From positions 124,001-188,000 of the forward strand of contig NZ_QLMC01000003.1 in assembly GCF_003259745.1 (NCBI RefSeq): a stretch of DNA of 64,000 nt, read 5' to 3'. Numbering within the stretch: the first letter of the stretch is position 1; every line of letters starts with the position of its first letter. The notes below the pieces were generated by a model that did not search any database, was not told where the DNA came from, and was given only the letters and a program-made list of their open reading frames with translations. Shown piece after piece: positions 1-9,118 of the stretch. Origin of the DNA: Larkinella arboricola (GTDB lineage: Bacteria; Bacteroidota; Bacteroidia; Cytophagales; Spirosomataceae). A program made the position numbers and the translations under genes.

Positions 1-843
1 GCCACCCCGTGGGCCAAATTCAACTTCCCACAGATCGCCGGTTACCGGGTGAAACGCAAGGCCCTGCACATTCCGGTGGCCGTACGAATACAGTTCCGGT
101 TTGGCATTAGCCTGGCCCTGGAATGGATTTCCGGCTACCGGTTTGCCATCTTTGGTGATCCGGATCACTTTTCCCAGACTGGAGTTTAACGCCTGGGCCT
201 GGGGCCGGGTCACTTTGTCCGAGCGTTCGCCGGTGCTGATAATCAGGTTGCCGTCTTTGTCAAAAACAATCCGTCCGCCATAGTGCAGCGTGCCTTTATA
301 AGCCGGGGTGGCCCGGTAAATTACCGTAGCGCCCTCCATTCTTTTTTCGTCGGCAGAAAGTTTACCTTTGGCAACCGCCGTCAGATTTCCTTCGGGGAGC
401 GGCTCGGAAAACACCCAGTACACCATTCGGTTCTGTTCAAAATTCGGGTCAAGCCGAATACCCAGCAGCCCGCCCTGCCCGTCGGAATTCACCTTGGGAA
501 TACCGGCGATGGGTGCGCCCAGGGCCCCGTTTGTGCTTGCGATGCGCATGGTTCCGGACTTTTCAGTGATGATAAACCGGCCATCGGGCAGGCTCGTGAT
601 GCCCCAGGGATTTTTCAGTTCGCTGGTCAGGACTTTTCCTTCGTAAGCCGTACGCGATTTTACCCCGCCAATCCGGGTTTGCCCCGCATAGGCGGGTTTG
701 TAGTTCGTATTGGCGGCTTTGGTTTCGACCGGTGCCGCTGTGGTGTCCGTTTTCACCACGTTCGAGCTTTCGGACGTATTTTTTCCGCAGGCAGAAAAAG
801 CAAGCGTACTTCCGGCAAGAAGTAGAGGCAGAATTTTAGTCAT
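1..843 (-). CDS. PQQ-dependent sugar dehydrogenase, lipoprotein (C-terminus outside window)
   Basis: The first 281 residues are visible; the gene leaves the window at base 1. A lipoprotein signal is clear, with lipobox LAFSAC and the acylated Cys at residue 19. The body matches the soluble aldose/glucose-sorbosone dehydrogenase propeller family: an NPWGITSLPDGRF blade start near residue 78, HYGGR at 187-191 (equivalent to the catalytic His of soluble glucose dehydrogenases) and SYGHRNVQGLAFHP near 253. Members oxidise aldoses with PQQ in the periplasm and pass electrons to a carrier. The start at base 843 gives a textbook signal peptide. The substrate cannot be told from sequence. Confidence 0.9.
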   Translation of the reverse strand, partial: MTKILPLLLAGSTLAFSACGKNTSESSNVVKTDTTAAPVETKAANTNYKPAYAGQTRIGGVKSRTAYEGKVLTSELKNPWGITSLPDGRFIITEKSGTMRIASTNGALGAPIAGIPKVNSDGQGGLLGIRLDPNFEQNRMVYWVFSEPLPEGNLTAVAKGKLSADEKRMEGATVIYRATPAYKGTLHYGGRIVFDKDGNLIISTGERSDKVTRPQAQALNSSLGKVIRITKDGKPVAGNPFQGQANAKPELYSYGHRNVQGLAFHPVTGDLWEVEFGPRGG

Positions 844-980
844 TGTGCTTTTTTGTTTCAGGTTAACGTACTTCAAAAATAGAAGTTTTATCGGGGAGGT
901 AACACCAGATTGGCAAAAAGCGTTTGGCCCCGGAAACGCACACGCTAATTTTTAGCTACTTTCTATTCGTCGTCAGTTTG

Positions 981-2981
981 TCAAAACGCCGGTACGAACA
1001 GGACGGCATCGGCTACCACCGGGCCGTCGGCCTGCCGGGCGGCAATTTCAACCGATGCGGCTTTGCCTTTTGGCAACTCATATTCGCCCAGCGCAACCCA
1101 CTCACCCGAGGTCTGGCCCACCACCACAATATCCGCCGGTTTGATCGGAACGGCTTTGCTGGTTTTGCCATCAAACACCGTGATCGTTAGTTCAGAGGCC
1201 GTTTTAGCCAGCCGCGGAAAATAGGTGTAAAGACGGTATTTACCCGGTTTGACTACTTCCGGCGTAAACCGCACGGACGCCTTCTCTCCGTTCTGTTCTT
1301 CGTGTACCAGATACGAGGGGCCATACCCGGCTTTGCTCTTGTTCTCCAGTCGCCATGAACCCGTAGTTGCCGTCAGCGCCTGATTCTCATTATCCACCAG
1401 AATTTCCGATGTGCTGCCATCGGCCAGCGGATCGGCTTTCAGCCGCTGCTGTAGTTTTGGTACGTCAATTTGCTGGACACTCGTGTTACCATCAATCGCC
1501 ATCACAGCCGCCAGGGCCGTCGACTGGCCCAGCACCATGAACACCGGCTCCATCCGAATCGACCCGTAGGCAATGTGCGATGCCGACAGGCAAACCGGCA
1601 CCAGCAGATTCTGGCATTCGCTCTCTTTCGGAATCAGCGCCCGGTAGGAGATCGGATACGGCCCAAAACCGCCTACTTCCACGTTGCCTTCATTTTTGGC
1701 CATCTTCCTGCCGTCTTTCTCAATGACAATCCGCTGGATATTGTGCGAATCCATTGTGTAAGCCGCCATTCCCACCCCGTCGGTCACCACCTCTTTTCCC
1801 TGGCAGTTGGCCTGCGTCATCACGTACGCTCCCACCATCCGGCGTGCTTCCCGCACGTACAATTGCGGGGACCAGTGGCCGTTGTCGGTGTACTCGTCTT
1901 TGGGGTAACCCCATTTGAGCATTTCCTGCCGAAGCTCCTGCGGCACGCGCGGATCGTGACCGAAGAAATACAGCAGGCTTTTAGTATACAGTTCGTGATC
2001 GCGGATGATCTGCGCCCGTTTCTGATAACTTCCGTCGGGGTATTCATAATTCATACCGATCATGTCGGTCGAAAAGCCGTTGCGGTTGTTGATGTCGGTT
2101 TTCTGGTTGGGCATATGGCTCCAGATAAAATAGTCATTCAGAGCGCGTTTCTGGGGTTGAGCCGCGATCAGCCGCACCAGCAATTCGAATTGGGTGGAGT
2201 CATAACCAGCCGGGCGGGTGATGGGCACCTGGTTGGCCGGATTGGAAGTCAGACAGATGCGGTAATTGTAAGCCTGGACTTTGGTGTCGCCCGTACCGTT
2301 GGGTTCCAGCTTCGCCGGACTGACGCCCCAGACCAGACCGGATTGCGGCTGGCCCGGTGTTTTGTACGGATCAATGCCGTCCGGCAGTTGGTGCCCTGTC
2401 ATTAGCTGCACCCCGCTAAGCGTCTCGTTGTACCTTGCGTTATCTTCCCGGCCCACAAAGTACGACACACCGGCTTTGGCCATCAGATCGCCTTCGTAGG
2501 AGCAGTCAATAAACATTTTAGCCCGAACCGTGCGTCTGGCCGACGGTTTATCCGAATTCTCGAGTACAATCTCCTGAATGCGGCCCTTGGTTTTCCTGAC
2601 ACTGGCCAGCCGGTGTGAAAACAGCACATCCACCTGACCACGTTTAACATAGTCGTTAAAGAGGTTTTCGGCTACGTGGGGTTCAAAAATCCATTGTTCA
2701 AACTTGCCGTAGTGCTGGCCGATGCGCCGGTAATAGTCGCGGGAGATGCCGGTGATGGCGTATTTGTTGCCAATGTCGGTCAGGCCCAGACCGCCGGAGG
2801 TCATGCCGCCCAGGTGCCTGCCGGGTTCGATCAGGAGTACGGTTTTACCGGCTTTTCGGGCGGTATAAGCCGCGATGACACCGCCCGAGGTGCCGCCGTA
2901 AACGCAGATGTCTACCTGCTGCTGAGCAAGGGTCGAGCCGATGAGAAAGAGATTGAGACAGATCAGTATGACGTATCGCAT
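981..2981 (-). CDS. Exported FAD-dependent oxidoreductase with C-terminal beta domain
   Basis: 666 residues. A signal peptide (residues 1-19, ending LAQ) is followed directly by a Rossmann fold: DICVYGGTSGGVIAA at about 24-38, a GGTSGG variant of the FAD-binding glycine motif, then the EPGRHLGGMTSGG segment. A second conserved FAD-family block, FIDCSYEGDLMAKAG, lies near residue 155. The last ~130 residues have no flavin motif and look like the golvesin/xanthan-lyase type carbohydrate-associated beta domain (VRFTPEVVKPGKYRLYTYFP). Such proteins are common in polysaccharide-degrading Bacteroidota; the substrate is unknown. It lies downstream of the SGNH/cytochrome gene on the same strand but behind that gene's terminator, so it probably has its own promoter. 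Confidence 0.85.
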   Translation of the reverse strand: MRYVILICLNLFLIGSTLAQQQVDICVYGGTSGGVIAAYTARKAGKTVLLIEPGRHLGGMTSGGLGLTDIGNKYAITGISRDYYRRIGQHYGKFEQWIFEPHVAENLFNDYVKRGQVDVLFSHRLASVRKTKGRIQEIVLENSDKPSARRTVRAKMFIDCSYEGDLMAKAGVSYFVGREDNARYNETLSGVQLMTGHQLPDGIDPYKTPGQPQSGLVWGVSPAKLEPNGTGDTKVQAYNYRICLTSNPANQVPITRPAGYDSTQFELLVRLIAAQPQKRALNDYFIWSHMPNQKTDINNRNGFSTDMIGMNYEYPDGSYQKRAQIIRDHELYTKSLLYFFGHDPRVPQELRQEMLKWGYPKDEYTDNGHWSPQLYVREARRMVGAYVMTQANCQGKEVVTDGVGMAAYTMDSHNIQRIVIEKDGRKMAKNEGNVEVGGFGPYPISYRALIPKESECQNLLVPVCLSASHIAYGSIRMEPVFMVLGQSTALAAVMAIDGNTSVQQIDVPKLQQRLKADPLADGSTSEILVDNENQALTATTGSWRLENKSKAGYGPSYLVHEEQNGEKASVRFTPEVVKPGKYRLYTYFPRLAKTASELTITVFDGKTSKAVPIKPADIVVVGQTSGEWVALGEYELPKGKAASVEIAARQADGPVVADAVLFVPAF

Positions 2982-3136
2982 AGTTATAAATCAGTATGTA
3001 CTAGCGCTTAACAAAAACCGTAGAACCAGCGAAGTCGGTACCCAACGCTATGCATGGATAGCTAAATTCCTGCGGAATAAAGAAGGAAAACGGGGAAAGC
3101 TACTGACAACCCGGCTTTTGCCAGCGGTTATAAAAC

Positions 3137-3174
3137 AAAAAGAACTCGCCAGAACGGGCCAGCGAGTTCTTTTT
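3137..3174 (-). terminator. Intrinsic terminator after the SGNH/cytochrome gene
   Basis: A perfect 13-bp stem (3137-3149 with 3162-3174, core AAGAACTCGC) with a 12-nt loop. On the minus strand the right-hand stem ends in a T run continuing into TTTTTGTTTTAT, so it would end the transcript of the gene that stops at 3190. Confidence 0.85.
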
Positions 3175-3189
3175 GCAGATCAGACGTTG

Positions 3190-6100
3190 TTATTTCTCCA
3201 TCGGATGTTCTTTCAGCAGTTGATCCGGAGAATAAAAATCTTTTTTGTTTTCGGTCGCCATTCTGACCCTCTTAACCTGTTCCGGCGAAATAGCCGAGGC
3301 CTGGTTGCCGAACGAATTCCGCACATAAGTCAGCACCGCAGCCAGTTCATCGTCCTTGAGCAGCCCACCAAAGGGCGTCATCGGAACCTGACCGGGGTAG
3401 TTCTTGCCCTGTACTTCAATCGGCCCCAGCAGACCTTTCAGCGCCAGTTTGATCAGTCGATCCTGATTACCGTTCACCCAGTTGGTGCCCGTCAGCGGGG
3501 GGAAACCGGAAGCCGCCAGACCTTTACCATCGGCCTGGTGGCAGGTAACGCAGTAGCCTTCCCGACCGTAAATCTCCTTGCCCTGGTTGTAGAGCGCCAG
3601 TTCGGCTCCTTTCAGACTGGAAGCCACCACTTTTTCTTTGATCGGTTTCACGTTCTCGTCTTTCAGGTGCGCTACGGCGGTGGCGTGGGCGTGAACCATC
3701 CACTCGTCCAGCGGTTTTTTAGCGGCTTCCTCCAGAATGGGCAGCCCTTTTTCCGGACTAATCCAGGAAGCGGCCACAATGGCAGCCAACCGTACCCGAC
3801 TGTTTTCGTCGCGGGCAGCCTGCATCAGCAGATCCGCCTGATCGGCCACCTGATGCCCCGTATACCGGACCACCTGCACGGCTGCGGCCCGGGCGTGGTA
3901 ATCTTTGGCTTTCAGCATTTGGCGCAGCAACGACTGGTCTACTTTGTTCAGCCCCCAGCTTACCCACAACCCTTCCAGCAGGTGGTGTTCGTAGCGGGGA
4001 TCGTTTTTGTCCAGTTTCGCAACCCAGGTTTTGAGTTTGGCCAGCACCTGATTCGCATCCCGTCCGCGCAGTTCACGCCGGGTGCGGTAACGGGTGCGGT
4101 ATTCGGGCAGCTTCAGGTTATCCAGCAGTTCGTCAATACTGGCGCCGTCAATTTTGGCCGGTTTCACCAGCGGCCGCGATGGGTACGTAATCCGGTAAAC
4201 CCGTCCGTGCGAGTGGTCGCGCAGGGGGTCGCGGGCGTTGTGCTGCATGTGACCAATCAGAATGTTGTGCCAGTCGATGAGGTACAGCGAACCGTCGGGT
4301 GCAAACTCCATATCAACCGGGCGGAAGTTACGGTCTTCGCTCACCACCAGATCCATGCGGTGTTTGCTTTTATACCCCGTGCCGTCATCCACCAGCGTGT
4401 GTTCTTTTGTTCCCAAAAAACCGATGGTGTTGTTGATCAGGAAATCGCCCTGCAATTCGTCGGGAAAATGGCGGCTCGATACAAACTCCAGACCGGACGT
4501 AGGACGCACACGGTGGGCCTCCTCAACCAATTGCGCCGACTTGTGCGTGGCCTGTCCGTACCGCGGAAAGACCGACCCCGGCATCATCCAGCGTACATCG
4601 GGGCTGGAGGTTTCGGCAAAGAAAGGCTGCCCCCAGTCATCAAAGGCAATGCCCCAGGGGTTCGGAATGGAAAGCTGCGCCGTCCGTTCCAGCTTTTTGA
4701 GTTGCGGTGCGTACCGGTAAAAACCACCATTGGTGGCGCGTACCGGCCCGTAGGATGTTTCAACGTTGGTATGCAGAAACACGCCCTCGCCCGAGTAAAT
4801 GGCCCCGGACGGATCGACCGTAAAGGCGTGGCTGTTGTGGTGGGTGTCGTGGTCGTCAAAACCGCTCAGCAGAACTTCTACTTTGTCGGCCTTGTCGTCG
4901 CCGTTGGTGTCCGTATACAGTTTCAGGTTGGTTCCCTGCGAAACATACACGCCTTCCTTGGCGATTTCAAAGCCCAGTGGCAGGTGTAACCCATCGGCAA
5001 AAACCGTCTCCTTATCGGCTTTATTGTCGCCGTTGGTATCTTCCAGAATAATAATCTTGTCGTTGGGTCTGGTGTCGCCGGGCTTGTAATGCGGATAACT
5101 CGGCATACACGCTACCCAAAGCCGTCCTTTGCTGTCGAACGACATCTGCATCGGTTTGGCCAGATTCGGAAACTCCTGTTCGGTAGCAAATAGGTCGATT
5201 TTGTAGCCCTGCGATACTTTCAGTTTCGCCAGCGCGTCATTGCCGTAGAGGTACGTCAGGCTGCCGTTTTTCTCGGGGTTGAAGTTGGTTTTAACAGGGG
5301 GCAGCGGGCGGGTATTCTTATCAGCCGCAGCCAGGTCCGTTTTTTGGCCTTTCGATGCCGCCAGCCAGATGGCTTTATCCCGAATGTCGGTCATCTCCCG
5401 GATTTTCTCGATCTCGGCGGGGTAGTTGTCCGGACCAAACGGGTTATACCGACGACCGTAGACGTGCACACCGTTCGGAATTTTGAAGTCGTTGTGCCAC
5501 ATCCAGTTTTTCTCCATCACCATCTCGTGCACCAGTTTGCGGTTGGCCTGGGCTTTGGGGGCCACTTTGCCAAACACCTGATCGGCCAGCAACAGGCCCA
5601 GTTTCTGGTAGCCCGCTTCGTTCAATTGCGAACCGTCGATGGTTAAATCTTCTTTGCTGGCGGCATACCATTGCTGCGACGGCGTGAAGGCATCCACAAA
5701 TAGCACGTTATTTTGCCCGGCCACTTCCTTCATGGCCTGGGTGTACAGCGCCAGATTCTCGTTTTCCTTTTTGCCATTTGGCAGGTCAAACTTGGCCGAC
5801 AAATCTTCAAAGGCGATGGGCGACACCAGGGCCAGTTGCGGGGCCGAAACCCCGTTGTATTTCTGATTTAGCGTCCATTTTACAAACGCATCCAGTTCGG
5901 CTTTGTACCGGTCCAGTCCTTTTTTTCCCTGAAATGATTCATTGTAACCAAAAAATGCCACGATGATGTCCGCTTTCAGTCGGTTGAGCCATTGTTCGGG
6001 GGTATCAAAATGCCCTTCACTGTGCGAATTGTTCGCAAACTCGGTTCCTTCAAAAAACTTTTCGGCGCCGGGAAACGCCCACGGTGAGTTGCGGCTGGCG

Positions 6101-6366
6101 TGGGGCCGAAAGCCGGGCGTGTCGCCCCCGTCGCACATATTCCGGATGAAAAGAGCACTTTCCGGATACCGGACCTGCATTTCGGTTTCGAAGGTCCCGT
6201 AGTTCATCATGCGCGAACCCAGGTTGTTACCAAGCAACACGATATGCGCTCCCTTTTTGATTTGTAACGTTTTAGATTCATTAACCTGAAACGCACTGAA
6301 TGCGATCAGCGCCAATCCAACTGCCGTGAGCAATCCAATGAGGCTTCTTTTTCGGGGTTTAGACAT
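3190..6366 (-). CDS. SGNH-like / PVC-type propeller / HEAT / cytochrome c fusion protein
   Basis: 1058 residues from the ATG at 6366, which begins MSKPRKRSLIGLL and a membrane or signal segment; the ATG at 6390 adds 8 residues. Domains in order: SGNH-hydrolase-like fold (about 35-265), membrane-bound dehydrogenase propeller of the PVC type (about 370-740, with repeated DTNGD loops), HEAT-like helical repeats (about 760-900) and a class I cytochrome c (CVTCH at 939-943, axial Met probably 996 in VPMTPFGG). The SGNH blocks are degenerate: GNN at 46-48 instead of GDS, GYNE at 140-143, and DGSQ at 244-247 where DxxH is expected, so hydrolase activity is doubtful. A periplasmic redox role is inferred; the substrate is unknown. 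Confidence 0.87.
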   Translation of the reverse strand: MSKPRKRSLIGLLTAVGLALIAFSAFQVNESKTLQIKKGAHIVLLGNNLGSRMMNYGTFETEMQVRYPESALFIRNMCDGGDTPGFRPHASRNSPWAFPGAEKFFEGTEFANNSHSEGHFDTPEQWLNRLKADIIVAFFGYNESFQGKKGLDRYKAELDAFVKWTLNQKYNGVSAPQLALVSPIAFEDLSAKFDLPNGKKENENLALYTQAMKEVAGQNNVLFVDAFTPSQQWYAASKEDLTIDGSQLNEAGYQKLGLLLADQVFGKVAPKAQANRKLVHEMVMEKNWMWHNDFKIPNGVHVYGRRYNPFGPDNYPAEIEKIREMTDIRDKAIWLAASKGQKTDLAAADKNTRPLPPVKTNFNPEKNGSLTYLYGNDALAKLKVSQGYKIDLFATEQEFPNLAKPMQMSFDSKGRLWVACMPSYPHYKPGDTRPNDKIIILEDTNGDNKADKETVFADGLHLPLGFEIAKEGVYVSQGTNLKLYTDTNGDDKADKVEVLLSGFDDHDTHHNSHAFTVDPSGAIYSGEGVFLHTNVETSYGPVRATNGGFYRYAPQLKKLERTAQLSIPNPWGIAFDDWGQPFFAETSSPDVRWMMPGSVFPRYGQATHKSAQLVEEAHRVRPTSGLEFVSSRHFPDELQGDFLINNTIGFLGTKEHTLVDDGTGYKSKHRMDLVVSEDRNFRPVDMEFAPDGSLYLIDWHNILIGHMQHNARDPLRDHSHGRVYRITYPSRPLVKPAKIDGASIDELLDNLKLPEYRTRYRTRRELRGRDANQVLAKLKTWVAKLDKNDPRYEHHLLEGLWVSWGLNKVDQSLLRQMLKAKDYHARAAAVQVVRYTGHQVADQADLLMQAARDENSRVRLAAIVAASWISPEKGLPILEEAAKKPLDEWMVHAHATAVAHLKDENVKPIKEKVVASSLKGAELALYNQGKEIYGREGYCVTCHQADGKGLAASGFPPLTGTNWVNGNQDRLIKLALKGLLGPIEVQGKNYPGQVPMTPFGGLLKDDELAAVLTYVRNSFGNQASAISPEQVKRVRMATENKKDFYSPDQLLKEHPMEK

Positions 6367-6589
6367 TTGCTTTTTGCGAGTAGAATCCAACTTTTTAAAC
6401 CAAATTCATTTCAACGACCCACTGGTTTAAAGCAGGTTATGGGATAGGACACTATTCATCTTAGTAATTAAGTCAACGTTGCGATTTTTCTACCTGTGAA
6501 TGCCCATTTTAATCTGGAGGGTCATCGTCTCCGCAGAGCCGACGCTTCCCTTTCGGATTCAAAATGCCTCTTTCCGATTTCAGCCACAA

Positions 6590-6620
6590 CAATTCAGTCG
6601 TTTATTTCAGCAATTCAGTC
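6590..6620. repeat. 10-bp direct repeat, 21-bp period
   Basis: CAATTCAGTC occurs at 6590-6599 and again at 6611-6620. A period of 21 bp places both copies on the same DNA face, as expected of a dimeric regulator site. No regulator can be assigned. Confidence 0.5.
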
Positions 6621-6627
6621 ATCGGTT

Positions 6628-6652
6628 CCGGCTTTTCGCAAAGCCGGTTTTT
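6628..6652 (+). terminator. Orphan terminator hairpin upstream of the lipoprotein gene
   Basis: An 8-bp perfect stem CCGGCTTT/AAAGCCGG (6628-6635, 6640-6647) with loop TCGC, followed by five T. It faces the plus strand but no plus-strand gene lies before it, so it would end a short leader or small RNA, or act as an attenuator for the gene at 6731. Confidence 0.6.
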
Positions 6653-6730
6653 GGGTGTACGGATGCGTTTACCTTGCTTTGCACTCATTCTGACAATCAG
6701 AATAGCAAACAACAAAACGACTGAACAAGT

Positions 6731-7276
6731 ATGAAAATGCGTTTTCTGGCGCTTATGGCGCTGGTTATCCTCTCAGTCGCCTGCAAAAAAGGCGGCAGTG
6801 AAATTGATCCGGAAACGGGTGAACCCTCCGGCGGTTCCGGCAAAATACCGTCTGAACTGGTCGGTAAGTGGTCGTACGGCATTTTCTCTCCGACTAACTT
6901 CTGGGACTATAACGGTAAGTATTCCGGCAACGCCTACGAGCAGGCACTGGTATTCGAATTTCACCCGAACGGCACGTACGAAGAATACATCATTAACTCC
7001 ACCACGAGTTACAACTGCCGGACGGAAGCCTATACGTTTTTCAAAGGAACCGTGAAGGTAAATGAAGCCAATCGGACCTTTACAATTACGCCAACCAGCG
7101 GCAACTACCGGGGTTTTTATTCCTGCGCTCCCAAAAGCAACATCAACCGCGACGCCCGCAAAGACGAGCTGAAACAGGAAACCATGAATTATCAGGTGGA
7201 ATCGGGCAAAGTCGCCATTAAGCTTTCGGATGCCGAAAATCCACAGGGTGTGCGGCTCAAGGCCGTTACCTGGTAA
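6731..7276 (+). CDS. Hypothetical lipoprotein, lipocalin-like size
   Basis: 181 residues. The N-terminus is a lipoprotein signal (LALMALVILSVAC, acylated Cys at 18) followed by a charged, Gly-rich linker KKGGSEIDPETGEPSGG. The mature part is beta-rich with LVGKWSYG near the start and FEFHPNGTYEEY and FKGTVKVNEANRTFTITPTSGNY later, a pattern seen in lipocalin-like Bacteroidota lipoproteins that start with a (V/L)xGxW motif. Two Cys (in YNCRTEAY and FYSCAPKS) could pair. It lies alone on the plus strand between minus-strand genes and ends at a strong shared terminator. No specific function can be given. Confidence 0.75.
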   Translation: MKMRFLALMALVILSVACKKGGSEIDPETGEPSGGSGKIPSELVGKWSYGIFSPTNFWDYNGKYSGNAYEQALVFEFHPNGTYEEYIINSTTSYNCRTEAYTFFKGTVKVNEANRTFTITPTSGNYRGFYSCAPKSNINRDARKDELKQETMNYQVESGKVAIKLSDAENPQGVRLKAVTW

Positions 7277-7374
7277 ACAAACCGTCCGATTTCATGCATT
7301 TCATGACGGCTTTGGGGCTGTTCCGGCTGGTATGCAGCGTCATATTAGGTACTTCCGCGCCAGTAACCAGGTAC

Positions 7375-7418
7375 TATAAAACGAAAGCCCGATATGCATA
7401 CCGGGCTTTCGTTTTATA
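7375..7418. terminator. Bidirectional terminator between convergent genes
   Basis: A perfect 17-bp stem (7375-7391 with 7402-7418, core CGAAAGCCCG) with a 10-nt loop. A and T flanks on both sides make it suitable for ending both the lipoprotein transcript and the minus-strand PLP protein transcript. Confidence 0.9.
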
Positions 7419-7435
7419 AAATCACTCGCTTCGTT

Positions 7436-9118
7436 CTAGGTCGAAAACGGTCTGCCGGATGGCACAACGATCCGCTGGCGGCTGGACGAAACGGCCGATC
7501 GTTTGGCCGTAAATTTCGCGTTGATGTACTCAACCATGTCAATCTCGCCGGTAATGGTATCGCCCGAAAGTTTTCCGTAAAACGTCATCACCAGGTTATC
7601 GCCCGGTACACTATACCGGCTCTGGAACCGTACCTCGTCTCCTTCAATCGAACCAATCAGATCGCGGGCCGCAAACTCGCCTTTGTGCGTTCCCGTCAGC
7701 CAGTTACCATCCTGTTTTTCAATGATGAACGTATGCTGGCTTTTGCTGGTGTAAAAATCAATGCTCACCTCCCACCGGCCACTCAGATCGGCTGCGGGCG
7801 CTTTCATTTCGGTTGGTGTGACTGATGCACTGCGTTTGCGGGTCAGGATTTCATGCACCCGTTTGGCTACAATCACCTCATTACCCGCTCCCATCATGTA
7901 GGCAGCAATCGTAATGGAAGTGGTCGGTGGAGTGGAACCGGAAGCAGGCTGTCCCCGCCGAAAACCAGTCCCTACCGCAACCCGGGGCTTGGTGGTTGCC
8001 AGTTCATCGGCCACTTCCTGCCCGGTGATGTGCAGTTTCGTCGGGTCCCAGCTAATGGTCAGCATGGGGGTTGCATTGTCCAGCGCGCCTTCCTCCGGCC
8101 GTCGCACATTTAGCTGCACCCCGTTGATACCGGACAGCTTTTTCGAGATGGTTTCCAGCCAGGATACCCAGGTGTCCATTTCGGCCTTATGGTCCCGAAC
8201 GGCCCAGGCTTCCACGGCCGCCAGCATCCCGATTTGCTCCTCGCGTCCAATCTTATTGTTCCGACACGGCCCGTGGTGGGGGGCACTGGCCTGCCAGGCC
8301 GACATCAGAATATCTTTATTTCCAAGCAACAGACCGGCGCTCTGCGGCCCCCGGATCACTTTCCCTCCGCTATAGCCCACCACCGACGCTCCGGCCTGAA
8401 GGTGGATATTCGGGATGGTAAGCCGTTCAGCGGCTGCGTCGACCAGGATGGGGACATTTTTCGGTTTGGCGATTTTGGCTACGTTGGCAACCGTCCAGGG
8501 CTCCTGACCCGGCATCATATAAATCATGGCCGTCCGCGGATTGATGGACGTTTCCAGTTCTTCGAGGGTATGAACCGTAATTACTTTCACTCCGCAGTTC
8601 CGGATGGCGTGATCGTACACGTTGCGGGATGACCGGGGAATGATGACTTCCGTTTTTTCAAAACCTTCCAGATTCGGAATACGAATCAGTTTTTCGGGAT
8701 TGCCGCCCGCCAGAATGCCCGCCGTCACCTCGTTGAGACCCGCAGCGCAGCCCGACGACACCATGCCCCATTCAGCTCCGGTAATTTCAGACAGCCGTTT
8801 GCCGATCCCGAAGGCCAGTTCGTCAATCTGAACGTTGTACCGGCTGGCGTACTCCATAGCCTCCTTCACTTCGGGGAGTTCCATCGATGCACCAATGATG
8901 GTGAACGTGCCACGGCAGTTGATGATGGGCTCCACTCCGATGGATTGGTAAATCTGCGGCCCGGCTTTCAGCGGTCCCATGGCGGGCGCTACCTGAGCTG
9001 CGGCCTTCCGGAACCAGTTTGATGCCGGACGGCTTTCTGCAAAAGCTTCTACACTGCCGACCATACTTCCCGCCAATGGTAGAAGACTTAATTCTTTCAG
9101 TATTTCTCTTCGTTTCAT
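7436..9118 (-). CDS. Exported SelA-fold PLP-dependent enzyme with C-terminal beta domain
   Basis: 560 residues from the ATG at 9118; the ATG at 9166 would add 16 residues before an otherwise normal signal. The N-terminus KRREILKELSLLPLAGS resembles a Tat signal (RR plus ILK, then a hydrophobic stretch, ending VEAFA). The main domain (about 55-420) is fold-type I PLP, related to selenocysteine synthase and D-glucosaminate-6-phosphate ammonia-lyase-like proteins: VSSGCAAGLNEVTAG, LVDAAAE (Asp 227) and YSGGKVIRGPQSAG with the Schiff-base Lys at 253. A linker leads to a ~100-residue beta-barrel-like domain from DLSGRWEVSIDFY to AKFTAKR. The reaction is unknown. Export of a PLP enzyme would agree with Tat transport of a folded protein. 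Confidence 0.8.
   Translation of the reverse strand: MKRREILKELSLLPLAGSMVGSVEAFAESRPASNWFRKAAAQVAPAMGPLKAGPQIYQSIGVEPIINCRGTFTIIGASMELPEVKEAMEYASRYNVQIDELAFGIGKRLSEITGAEWGMVSSGCAAGLNEVTAGILAGGNPEKLIRIPNLEGFEKTEVIIPRSSRNVYDHAIRNCGVKVITVHTLEELETSINPRTAMIYMMPGQEPWTVANVAKIAKPKNVPILVDAAAERLTIPNIHLQAGASVVGYSGGKVIRGPQSAGLLLGNKDILMSAWQASAPHHGPCRNNKIGREEQIGMLAAVEAWAVRDHKAEMDTWVSWLETISKKLSGINGVQLNVRRPEEGALDNATPMLTISWDPTKLHITGQEVADELATTKPRVAVGTGFRRGQPASGSTPPTTSITIAAYMMGAGNEVIVAKRVHEILTRKRSASVTPTEMKAPAADLSGRWEVSIDFYTSKSQHTFIIEKQDGNWLTGTHKGEFAARDLIGSIEGDEVRFQSRYSVPGDNLVMTFYGKLSGDTITGEIDMVEYINAKFTAKRSAVSSSRQRIVVPSGRPFST

Larger units (their letters stand above)
6367..6730. other. Intergenic region between divergent genes
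   Basis: 364 bases between the start of the cytochrome fusion and the lipoprotein at 6731. It holds a short direct repeat (6590-6620) and a plus-strand terminator hairpin (6628-6652), described separately. Small ORFs here show no recognisable content. Confidence 0.6.

Noticed and set aside
1470-2405. 311-codon plus-strand ORF opposite the FAD oxidoreductase
   Set aside because: Mirror of a well-supported gene, with His/Arg-rich composition and no motif.
2941-4989. 682-codon plus-strand ORF opposite the cytochrome fusion gene
   Set aside because: It is antisense to a clear multi-domain protein, is rich in Arg, Gln, His and Val, and shows no domain or signal.
6496-6724. Two small ORFs before the lipoprotein gene
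   Set aside because: They run through the repeat and terminator hairpin and overlap each other in different frames without motifs.
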